Positions 35,568 to 42,309 of a DNA stretch of 43,455 nt are shown here, piece by piece. A program made the position numbers and the translations under genes. Position 1 is the stretch's first letter, and every line of letters starts with the position of its first letter. The stretch comes from Companilactobacillus versmoldensis DSM 14857 = KCTC 3814 (GTDB lineage: Bacteria > Bacillota > Bacilli > Lactobacillales > Lactobacillaceae). The DNA is taken from NCBI RefSeq assembly GCF_001434295.1, contig NZ_AZFA01000018.1, positions 1 through 43,455 of the forward strand, read 5' to 3'. The notes under the pieces are model-generated. The model was not told where the DNA came from. It saw only the letters and a program-made list of their open reading frames with translations, and did no database searches.

Positions 35568-35736
35568 TGGAATTTGAATAATTACACTTTTAGGCATCGG
35601 ACTTATAATTTTGACAATCTGTGCTATTGTGGGTAATGTTAGTCAGTCTAAGCAATTTGGTAAAAAGCCATGTCAAATAAGCTATATTTTTATATATCAA
35701 TACTAGTATATGACACAGTTTTAATTATCGTCTAAT
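35568..35736 (+). pseudogene. Relic of a small membrane protein
   Basis: After an ATG at 35568 and one apparent frameshift, the sequence encodes ITLLGIGLIILTICAIVGNV, a plain transmembrane helix, then SQSKQFGKKP and QISYIFIYQ. A second shift gives LVYDTVLIIV before a stop. The hydrophobic pattern suggests a decayed two-helix protein of about 55 residues. I do not recognise the family and see no good ribosome binding site. Confidence 0.4.
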
Positions 35737-35766
35737 TCAGAAGATATAATTTAGAAAGACAATATT

Positions 35767-35816
35767 AAAAGCCAATCAACTCATATTTCTTGTTGAGTTG
35801 ATTGGCTTTATTTTTT
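35767..35816. terminator. Bidirectional terminator before the EamA gene end
   Basis: A perfect 16-bp stem (35768-35783 with 35794-35809; arms begin AAAGCCAATC and end GATTGGCTTT) has a ten-base loop and flanking A/T runs. It serves the EamA gene on the minus strand and the relic region on the plus strand. Confidence 0.92.
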
Positions 35817-35820
35817 AAAC

Positions 35821-36696
35821 TCATTCATTTCTAATAGAAACAACTATACTTAATAAAATCAATCCTAAACCAATAAAAAAGCCTACTTGGATTGATTCGC
35901 TTAAAAATAGCCATCCTAATAACGTTCCTACGATTGGTTGGAACAGAAAAAATAATCCTGATGTTGGACCATGAAATAAGACTAATCCCTTGTTCCAAAG
36001 GAAAAAAGCAATTGCTGTTGAAATTATTCCTAAGTACAAAAGGCTTAACCAAATATTTACACTACTCCAAGCTATATTTAATAAGATTCTTTTTTGCATG
36101 AAAATAATAGGTGTCAAACAGACGATAGCAACTAGGGTTCCTAAAAAAGTTACTTGAATGATACTGTATTTTTTATCTACTAGTTCAATCAATACTGACA
36201 TCAATGCCCAGGTAATACCGGCAATCAGTAAAAAAATTACACCTAGCAGTAAATTTTTACCTGTAAATTGGAAACCAACAATCGAAATAACACCGAAAAT
36301 AGCTAAAAATAGGCTAATCCATTTGCCTGTTGTTGGTTTAATTTTCAATAACGGCCAGCTGAATATTATCATAAATGCTGGCGTTGCTGTTGTAACAACT
36401 GATCCCAATTGGGCTGAAGAAAACATCGTTCCCGCTTCTTGTGCAACGATAGAGATTGTGTTGCCAATCAATCCAATTAAAAAAATCAGCAATAAATTTC
36501 TTTTATCCCAATACCAATGAATTTTTGCGACTAATGCAATTATCAATAAGGCAATCGATCCAATGAGATATCGCAACCAGACTAACTGAACTGGTGGAAC
36601 TTCAGCAACAACTGATTTGACAACGACAAACATTCCACCCCAAATACAAGCTGCTAATGTTAAATAAATACTACCTATTATTTTATTTTTGTTCAA
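35821..36696 (-). CDS. EamA family (DMT superfamily) transporter
   Basis: This membrane protein of 291 residues has ten predicted helices made of two EamA repeats. The first repeat starts IYLTLAACIWGGMFVVVKSV and the second follows LLLGVIFLLIAGITWALMSV. LVWLRYLIGS is the usual helix 2 pattern. Family members move amino acids or small metabolites, and the substrate here is unknown. The start is TTG, nine bases after GGAGG, and no ATG is available nearby. Upstream lies a roughly 135-base leader with two overlapping short ORFs and a hairpin, which suggests translation-dependent control. Confidence 0.88.
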   Translation of the reverse strand: MNKNKIIGSIYLTLAACIWGGMFVVVKSVVAEVPPVQLVWLRYLIGSIALLIIALVAKIHWYWDKRNLLLIFLIGLIGNTISIVAQEAGTMFSSAQLGSVVTTATPAFMIIFSWPLLKIKPTTGKWISLFLAIFGVISIVGFQFTGKNLLLGVIFLLIAGITWALMSVLIELVDKKYSIIQVTFLGTLVAIVCLTPIIFMQKRILLNIAWSSVNIWLSLLYLGIISTAIAFFLWNKGLVLFHGPTSGLFFLFQPIVGTLLGWLFLSESIQVGFFIGLGLILLSIVVSIRNE

Positions 36697-36718
36697 AATA
36701 TGAAACCTCCGCTTTTAC

Positions 36719-36775
36719 TTAATCATTTAAGGAATCAGCGGATTCACACCACTGATTAGCGGTATGAAGGTACAT
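36719..36775 (-). CDS. Leader peptide of 18 residues before the EamA gene
   Basis: The short ORF encodes MYLHTANQWCESADSLND and stops seven bases before the GCGGAGG ribosome binding site region of the EamA gene. Its codons for Gln-Trp-Cys-Glu lie in a hairpin (AATCAGTGG with CCGCTGATT, 36733-36757). It has no good ribosome binding site of its own, but its ATG lies inside an upstream short ORF that does, so it may be reached by re-initiation or frameshifting. The balanced, non-repetitive composition suggests real coding. No function can be assigned beyond a probable regulatory leader. Confidence 0.5.
   Translation of the reverse strand: MYLHTANQWCESADSLND
36733..36757 (-). promoter_or_regulatory. 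Leader hairpin competing with ribosome-binding-site pairing
   Basis: AAUCAGUGG and CCGCUGAUU pair over nine positions (one G-U) around a seven-base loop. The UCCGC within the second arm is also complementary to GCGGA at the EamA ribosome binding site (36708-36712). The two pairings exclude each other, so translation across the leader could switch access to the EamA start. Confidence 0.5.
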
Positions 36776-36803
36776 CACATTCGAATAATGGATAATACAA
36801 CAA
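36756..36803 (-). CDS. Upstream short ORF with strong ribosome binding site
   Basis: The motif AAGGAGGG (plus 36812-36819, read on the minus strand) lies eight bases before TTG at 36803. The ORF encodes 15 residues, MLYYPLFECDVPSYR. It overlaps the 18-residue leader ORF in another frame. The ribosome binding site is stronger than that of most genes here, which argues that something in this leader is translated. Confidence 0.45.
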   Translation of the reverse strand: MLYYPLFECDVPSYR

Positions 36804-36837
36804 TATGAAAGCCCTCCTTTTAAGTAATATAATCTTT

Positions 36838-36866
36838 ATTGTATGTTAGCACTAAAATAATTACAA
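36838..36866 (-). promoter_or_regulatory. Promoter of the EamA leader transcript
   Basis: On the minus strand TTGTAA (36866-36861) and TACAAT (36843-36838) are 17 bases apart. It lies about 20 bases before the AAGGAGGG of the first short ORF. Confidence 0.6.
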
Positions 36867-36976
36867 ATACTTATCTTTCAACCATGTTTAAATTACTCAA
36901 ATTTCATAACAATTGTTTTTGGGTTACAATTTCTATATCTGAAACAAATAATTATAATTAGAAAGGATTTTTTATA

Positions 36977-38191
36977 TTGGCATTCAAAACACCTTTGGCA
37001 GATAAAATGAGACCCGAAAAGTTGGAACAGATGGTCGGTCAACAGGATCTATTACAGTCTGGTCAACCATTACGTCAGATCATTGATAAAAAAGTCAATA
37101 TTCCCTTGATACTTTGGGGACCGCCGGGAACTGGGAAAACTAGTCTGGCACGAATCATTGCTCAAAAATATAAATATCCTTTCGTTTTCTTCAATGCTTC
37201 GACCGATAACAAAGCACAACTGACACAGTCAATCGAACTCTATCGTTACCAATCATTTGTATTACTGATCGATGAAATTCATCGAATGAACAAAACTCTT
37301 CAAGACTTCCTACTACCATATTTAGAGAACGGTCATATTATGCTGATTGGATCAACAACTGAGAATCCTATAATGTCGATTGTTCCTGCCATTCGATCAA
37401 GATGTCAGATTTTTGAATTCAAGCCTTTGAGTACCGAGGATATCTTGACCACTATGAAACGAGCAACTGATGAGGTTTTTGAGTTAAATCCAGACCAGAT
37501 TGAGACTGATTCTTTAAAGTTGATTGCTATCTCTTCTGGAGGTGATCTGCGAATCGCCTTGAACATTCTTGAAACACTGCATGCTATCAACCCCGACAAA
37601 ATAACCGTCAAAGATGTTAAGCGCTTTGCTAAGCAGCAACACTTCAGCTACGATAAAAAAGCTACCAAGCACTATGATTACTTATCCGCTTATTCTGACT
37701 CAATGGCCGGCTCTGATACCGATGCGGCTTTATACTATCTAACAGTTCTTCTAAAAAATAACGACTTACCTTCGGTTGTTCGAAGATTACGTGAAATCCC
37801 CTATACTTATATTGGATTAGCCAATCCCCAACAAGCCACTCAAATAGTCGTCGCCGCAAATCAAGCCGAAAAAATTGGAATGCCTAAAGCTAAGTATCCC
37901 CTGATGTTTGCGACAATGTTGATGTGCTTGTCACCTAAGTCGGGATCATTTGATGAAACTTGGGAAAAATTAGATAAAGACACCGAACATCCTAATTTAC
38001 ATCCAATGCCCAAAGGATTGCGAGATGCACACTATAAACATTCTGAGGAAATCACTGGTGGTGGACTATTCGAGAGTCCCTTTGCTCAACCATTTCAAGT
38101 TGCTTCTCAAAATTATATGCCTGAGGGTTTTACTGGCAAACGTTACTATTATCCAAAAAACAACGAGAGTGAAAAGAAGTTTGGTGAATAG
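36977..38191 (+). CDS. rarA: Replication-associated recombination protein RarA (AAA+ ATPase)
   Basis: RarA/MgsA is a clamp-loader-like ATPase acting at stalled replication forks. Walker A is GPPGTGKT at 48-55, Walker B is VLLIDEIHRM, sensor 1 is IGSTTENP, and the arginine finger is in IRSRCQIFE. The C-terminal oligomerisation part contains SFSYDKKATKHYDYLSAYSDS and YTYIGLANPQA, then GLRDAHYKHSEE. The length of 404 residues is slightly short for the family. The start is TTG with AAAGGA about nine bases upstream. It is monocistronic; its terminator is split by an insertion sequence. Confidence 0.93.
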   Translation: MAFKTPLADKMRPEKLEQMVGQQDLLQSGQPLRQIIDKKVNIPLILWGPPGTGKTSLARIIAQKYKYPFVFFNASTDNKAQLTQSIELYRYQSFVLLIDEIHRMNKTLQDFLLPYLENGHIMLIGSTTENPIMSIVPAIRSRCQIFEFKPLSTEDILTTMKRATDEVFELNPDQIETDSLKLIAISSGGDLRIALNILETLHAINPDKITVKDVKRFAKQQHFSYDKKATKHYDYLSAYSDSMAGSDTDAALYYLTVLLKNNDLPSVVRRLREIPYTYIGLANPQQATQIVVAANQAEKIGMPKAKYPLMFATMLMCLSPKSGSFDETWEKLDKDTEHPNLHPMPKGLRDAHYKHSEEITGGGLFESPFAQPFQVASQNYMPEGFTGKRYYYPKNNESEKKFGE

Positions 38192-38230
38192 TACCTAAAA
38201 CTCCATAAATTTATTTATCACGAAGATTAT

Positions 38231-38255
38231 AAAAAAGATAAGCCCAAATGAGCTT
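38231..38255. terminator. Left part of a terminator split by an insertion sequence
   Basis: AAAAAAGATAAGC (38231-38243), an eight-base loop and GCTT (38252-38255) are followed by the insertion sequence. Its right part, ATCTTTTTT, resumes at 39696 after a CTT duplicate. Joined, the arms form a perfect 13-bp bidirectional terminator for rarA and the facing LysR gene. In the present state the left remnant has only a 4-bp stem. Confidence 0.85.
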
Positions 38256-38280
38256 TGAAGTGAACCCCATTAATTGGAGT
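38256..38280. repeat. Left terminal inverted repeat of the insertion sequence
   Basis: 25 bases beginning TGAAGTGAACCCCAT, with 21 matches to the inverted right end. Preceded by the CTT target copy. Confidence 0.85.
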
Positions 38281-38285
38281 TTGTT

Positions 38286-39185
38286 TTAAGACACAAGTTG
38301 GTCGGAAAGATTTCGACATTCTATCGGAGTTTTTCCGACCAATTTTGTTTTTATACGTTTATTGTTGTAATAGTAAATATATTTTGAGACCTCATTCTTT
38401 AAGTGCTCATATGACTTATACTCATTGTTATTTACTGTTCCAACTTTTAAGATATGAAAGAAGCTTTCCATCATCGCATTATCTAAGCAGGTCGCTTTGC
38501 GGCTCATGCTTTGGATAATGCGATTTTTCTTTAGTCGTGATACATATTCATAATTTTGATATTGGAATCCTTGATCAGAATGTATCGTCATACGATAAGG
38601 CATTTCGGGACATTTAGCGGTCAGAAGATCCAACGTATCAGTCACAAATTTAACATCTGGGTGAAGACTTATATTCCAACTGATGATCTTCACCACTATA
38701 GATATCCATAAAAGCCGTAAAATATGCTCTCTCCGACATTGTCCCATTTCCCCAGCACAATTCAGTGACGTCAGTTGTTCTCTTCTAAAAGGGTCTATCA
38801 GTGATGAACCTTCGGTTCAACTTATTCTTGGCTCTCTTGCCAACGTTACCGTTATAAGAATTATATTTTCTAGTTTTCCAATCAAATGCATGACAAAGAA
38901 GTCCATGTTTATTCATTATCTTGAGAACTAATTTATGATTAGCTTTAATTCCACGGTTATGAAGTTCCATTGTTACACTTCGATAGCCATAATCTTTATG
39001 TTCCGTCCTAATAATCCTGATTTCATTTACCAGCTTTTCAGGATGTGACTTATAGGAGTGGCTTTGTGCATAGTGATAACTACTGCTAGACATATTTGTG
39101 ACTTCTAATATGATTGCCAGAGACTCATTGAGTTCGTGCCTTAACTCAGTTATTAATCGTGCTTTCTCTTGATTTGAGAGTTTTT
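38286..39185 (-). pseudogene. IS3-family transposase orfB (DDE integrase), disrupted
   Basis: The frame starts after the slippery GAAAAAC at about 39,180-39,186, one position back from orfA, with ITELRHELNESLAIILEVTN and the HTH-21 segment YRSVTMELHNRGIKANHKLV. A TAG at 38785-38787 interrupts it after FITDRPF. Beyond that, TDVTELCWGN (first catalytic Asp) and MDIYSGE are in the same frame. An extra base near 38,689 then shifts it, and IISWNISLHPD, HSDQGFQYQ (second Asp) and DNAMMESFFHILK (Glu) continue to the stop. Both lesions are in the catalytic domain, so the transposase is dead. Confidence 0.88.
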
Positions 39186-39644
39186 CTTCTTCTGAGTTAA
39201 GGCATGCAATTTTTCCAAGTAAGCTACCCGTATCCTTAGACGACGATTCTCTTCCTCTAATTTTTTGAATTCTTCTCTTGTAAGTGGTTTTTTATCAGTC
39301 ATTTTCCTAGACCGCCTATCATTTGGTTTTAGACGACCTGACTCCAGTTCTCGTTCCCATTGCCAAATAGTTGCAGGATTACGGATCCTATACCTCTTAG
39401 CGGTTACTGGATATGATGCTCTATGATTAACTCGCCATGTTATTACTTTGATTTTAAACGAATAATCATAGAAAGTCTTTGAAGGATAAGTATAAAGTCC
39501 CTCAACTCCAAATTCTTTGAATAAATGAACCCATTGATAAATAGTGGCAGATCCCTTGATACCATACTTTCGATTCACATATGTGAAGCTTTTTCCGGAG
39601 AGATAATCGAGAACAGCTTTAATTTTAATTTCTTTTGAAAACAT
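39153..39644 (-). CDS. IS3-family transposase orfA (helix-turn-helix protein)
   Basis: This 163-residue protein has two helix-turn-helix units (KIKAVLDYLSGKSFTYVNRK and a second one ending RNPATIWQWERELESG) and a C-terminal leucine-rich coiled coil (EEFKKLEEENRRLRIRVAYL) used for pairing with OrfAB. A GAAAAAC run near the end is positioned for -1 frameshifting into orfB, the normal way such elements make transposase. GAGG precedes the ATG at 39644. orfA itself appears intact and could still bind the element ends. Confidence 0.85.
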   Translation of the reverse strand: MFSKEIKIKAVLDYLSGKSFTYVNRKYGIKGSATIYQWVHLFKEFGVEGLYTYPSKTFYDYSFKIKVITWRVNHRASYPVTAKRYRIRNPATIWQWERELESGRLKPNDRRSRKMTDKKPLTREEFKKLEEENRRLRIRVAYLEKLHALTQKKKNSQIKRKHD

Positions 39645-39667
39645 AAAAAACCTCATAAGTTTGGATT

Positions 39668-39692
39668 ACTACAACTTATGGGGTTCAGTTCA
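39668..39692. repeat. Right terminal inverted repeat of the insertion sequence
   Basis: 25 bases ending ATGGGGTTCAGTTCA. Followed by the second CTT target copy and the right half of the split terminator. Confidence 0.85.
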
Positions 39693-39740
39693 CTTATCTT
39701 TTTTCATTTCATTTATTTTTAAGTCTCTAGGTTTGTTTTT

Positions 39741-40637
39741 CTAATTTTTGATAATTTGCTGTACTACGTCTGTTAGTTTAACCATAGCTGGTGTTAATTT
39801 TAGTGGCGCCATGATGCCATAAGGAACACTAACGGGTATATTTAACGGTCGCGTAACTGTCCCGGGTAAAATTGCCGGCCAACAATCAAGTGTCAACAAA
39901 GGCTGATTTGGTAAGATGTCACGATTAAACGTATCAATCGTATAATGGGCATCAGCCACCACAGCCTTAAATTTAATCTGGGCTTGAGCCAGATAGTCGT
40001 AAACCTGATCAATCGCAATTGATTCATATTGAGGAATTAAAGCTAATTTAGTTCCGGCCAAATCATTTGGCTGAATCACGGACTGACGAGCCAAAGCGTC
40101 GGTTTGGCACATGGTCAAGGTCAACTTAGATGTAGACAACTGGTAAAAATGAATTTGCGAGGGCGTTTGTTGAAAACCTGAAGGACCAACTAATAGATCA
40201 ACCTGTTCACCCAAATGCTGGTATAGCGTAGGGAATCCCATATTCAGAGTTTCCAATGGAATGAATTGAAACCGATAATCTGGCAGCTGACGACTAACTT
40301 CAGCCCACAAATCAGACTGTCGACTGGCAGGATTCAACGCAGACGTTCCAATCCGAATCACTTTAGCTTGACTTCCCGCATAATGCTGAACCTGTTTCAG
40401 TAGACTTTCACTATGATTAATCAGGGCTGGCGCCTGTTGGTGGAGTAGTTTTCCCGCTGCAGTTAGTTGCACACCCTGAGCGGTCCTTAAAAATAGAGTC
40501 ACCCCAACCTGCTTTTCTAGCTCTTCAATTCGTCGTTTGACGGCCGGGGGCGTTAAATAACCATGAGCAGCAGCTTGCGTAAAACTCCCGTTGGCCACGA
40601 CCAATTCAAAAATCGTCAAACTCATCATATCTATCAT
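39741..40637 (-). CDS. LysR family transcriptional regulator
   Basis: This 298-residue LysR protein has an N-terminal helix-turn-helix (LVVANGSFTQAAAHGYLTPPAVKRRIEEL; the usual SQPAxSxxI is altered to TPPAVKRRI), a linker helix, and an effector domain starting KVIRIGTSALNPAS. GGAGGAA precedes the ATG. It is divergent from a damaged MFS efflux gene over 116 bases that contain an inverted repeat, so it probably controlled that gene. Codons are richer in G and C than in the housekeeping block, suggesting acquisition from another lactic acid bacterium. Confidence 0.9.
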   Translation of the reverse strand: MIDMMSLTIFELVVANGSFTQAAAHGYLTPPAVKRRIEELEKQVGVTLFLRTAQGVQLTAAGKLLHQQAPALINHSESLLKQVQHYAGSQAKVIRIGTSALNPASRQSDLWAEVSRQLPDYRFQFIPLETLNMGFPTLYQHLGEQVDLLVGPSGFQQTPSQIHFYQLSTSKLTLTMCQTDALARQSVIQPNDLAGTKLALIPQYESIAIDQVYDYLAQAQIKFKAVVADAHYTIDTFNRDILPNQPLLTLDCWPAILPGTVTRPLNIPVSVPYGIMAPLKLTPAMVKLTDVVQQIIKN

Positions 40638-40679
40638 TGCTATTCCTCCATAAACTATCCCTTAATTCGCCTTAACAAA

Positions 40680-40741
40680 AGCTTTCTTCTCAACCGACTT
40701 CACTTGTTTTAAACTGGGAGTACTTATTAGTTAAGAAAGCT
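40680..40741. repeat. Inverted repeat in the lysR-MFS divergent region
   Basis: AGCTTTCTT (40680-40688) and AAGAAAGCT (40733-40741) are exact inverted repeats 44 bases apart, both in the promoter region shared by the LysR and MFS genes. They may be regulator binding sites, possibly allowing a loop. Confidence 0.45.
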
Positions 40742-40753
40742 GGCATTTAAACT

Positions 40754-42103
40754 ATGCGTTTGAAACACTTTGATTTTATCATGTTAATTTTTCTACTGGC
40801 CTACTTCATTATTCTAGTAGACACATCTCTTGTCTTTACCTGCTCCAATGAAATCGGCCGTTCTTTTGCGATGACGACGAGTCAAGCGACTTGGATCAGT
40901 AATGCTTACGCCCTCACCTTTGGCAGTCTCCTTCTTCTGGGTGGACGCTTAGGTGACTTATGGGGACGCAAACCAATATTTATCACTGGGCTCCTGATTT
41001 TCGGAATCAGTTCATTGATCGTGGGATTAGCAACCAGTACCTCCATGCTCATTTTAGCCCGCGCTGTCCAGGGAGTTGGGGCCGCTATCATTGCACCCGC
41101 CACTTTAGCCATCATTATGGATAATTATCAAGGCTCTCAACGGGACCACGCAATTACCATTTATGGGGCAATGTCTGGTATCGGTGTTAGTCTCGGTCTT
41201 ATTATCGGTGCGGGGATTACAACTTTATGGTCATGGCGCGCTGGCTTTTTCATTAATTTACCCATTACCCTTGGCTTAATTTGGTTAACACATCGCTACC
41301 TGCCAGCATCAAGTCGTCAACGACGCACTGTCGATTGGTCGGGAGTTGCCCTTTCGTTTTTAGGTATTGTGGGCTTAATTAACGGGATTAATGGCTTTGG
41401 CAATCGGTTACTTTCTTTACTGATTGGTCTATTACTTCTAGGAGGTTTTGCCTATCACGAAATAAATAGCTCCCAACCTTTAATTCCAGTGGCTATTTTC
41501 AACAACGCCTCTCGCACCCAGGCCTACTTGATTCGATTCGTTTATTCGGCGGCAATTACTAGCTTCTGGTTTTTCACGCCTAGGATTCTCCAAACGTTAT
41601 ACCACCTGAGCCCGATTTTGGTTGGAGCATCATTTTTACCCATGACATTAGTTAATTTCTGGTCGGCTCACCAGGTGGATCATTTAGCCCGCCTTGATGG
41701 TAATCGGAAACCACTTTTATGGGGACTGATGATTGGATTGATTGGCTTTCTGGGCTTATTGAGCATTCATCACGGTGGTAACTATTGGTTAACCGTTGCC
41801 CTCCCGATGGTTTTGATTGGCTACGGCCAAGGCTGGATTTTAAGTCCCGTGACAACCTTAGCTGTTACTGGATTATAGCCCTCAGCGGCCGGTATCGATT
41901 CAAGCCTTATCAACATCATGTTGCAAATTGGTGGAGTTATGGGACTCGCAACACTTGCGACGCTATTTTCACACAACGGGTTACTTTCAGCTTACCATTT
42001 TGAATCACTCGGAATGGCACTGCTCGTCTTAATAGGGCTAGGTATTACTCTGAACCTGGTTCGAGTAGATGCACACAAGCAACCTTATAAAAAGTCGAAT
42101 TAA
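40754..42103 (+). pseudogene. MFS drug efflux transporter (DHA2-like) with in-frame amber codon
   Basis: The frame encodes 449 codons of an efflux protein: helix 1 HFDFIMLIFLLAYFIILVDT, motif A LLGGRLGDLWGRKPIF, and helix 4 ARAVQGVGAAIIAPATLAII. An in-frame TAG at 41876-41878 follows TTLAVTGL. The same frame continues with PSAAGIDSSLINIMLQIGGV and further helix residues to 42103, so only this codon breaks it (CAG to TAG is likely). The 374-residue product lacks the last one or two helices. No clear ribosome binding site precedes the ATG, so expression may be low. Divergent from a LysR gene. Confidence 0.8.
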
Positions 42104-42135
42104 GTCGTGGGTAAAGTCTTACTATTAATTGTAGC

Positions 42136-42210
42136 ATGAACTTGAGTCACCTTAACATTGCCAAGGACATCGTTGATGAGTTCAAAATGGTCGAATTAGT
42201 TCTTGTCTAA
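42136..42210 (+). other. 24-codon ORF, possible gene fragment
   Basis: The frame reads MNLSHLNIAKDIVDEFKMVE and four more residues. It has protein-like codons but no ribosome binding site. It may be a remnant of an element between the MFS gene and xerS. I do not recognise it. Confidence 0.25.
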
Positions 42211-42228
42211 TTTAAACAAGGGTTTTTT
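42202..42228 (+). terminator. Weak hairpin with T run before xerS
   Basis: CTTGT and ACAAG pair around a nine-base loop, followed by GGTTTTTT. The stem is only five pairs, so termination is doubtful. It lies between the damaged MFS gene and the xerS start. Confidence 0.35.
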
Positions 42229-42309
42229 ACACTTCTAGTTAAACAATCGTCTTCTCTCAGCAAATATGCTAAGCTTTAGTATAAGAACGTCTGTTTGGAG
42301 GACCTGTTT

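Larger units (their letters stand above)
38256..39692 (-). mobile_element. IS3-family insertion sequence (IS150 group), about 1.44 kb, inactive
   Basis: The ends TGAAGTGAACCCCATTAATT (left) and TGAACTGAACCCCATAAGTT (right, inverted) match at 21 of the first 25 positions, and the TGaaCCCC core is typical of the IS150 group. A 3-bp CTT direct repeat flanks it (38253-38255 and 39693-39695). It carries orfA and orfB on the minus strand, with a nonsense codon and a frameshift in orfB, so it cannot move by itself. Insertion is inside a terminator. Confidence 0.92.

Noticed and set aside
36697-36840. Known riboswitch (such as preQ1 or a T-box) before the EamA gene
   Set aside because: Neither the preQ1 A-rich tail nor the T-box sequence is present. 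Short ORFs plus a simple hairpin describe the leader better.
35376-41878. Three interrupted genes (lysR, orfB of the insertion sequence, MFS) all have in-frame TAG, suggesting amber suppression or a recoded amino acid
   Set aside because: Intact genes nearby (ABC-F, hslV, hslU, dprA, metallophosphoesterase) use TAG as their normal stop, and lysR and orfB also carry frameshifts. Ordinary decay explains the pattern.
41652-42003. Separate short ORFs around the MFS amber codon
   Set aside because: They overlap the interrupted MFS frame or are antisense to it. The helix pattern shows one broken gene.
42104-42309. Possible difSL recombination site upstream of xerS
   Set aside because: I looked for the TTTCCGAAAAACTATAATTTTC-like core known from streptococci and saw nothing convincing on either strand.
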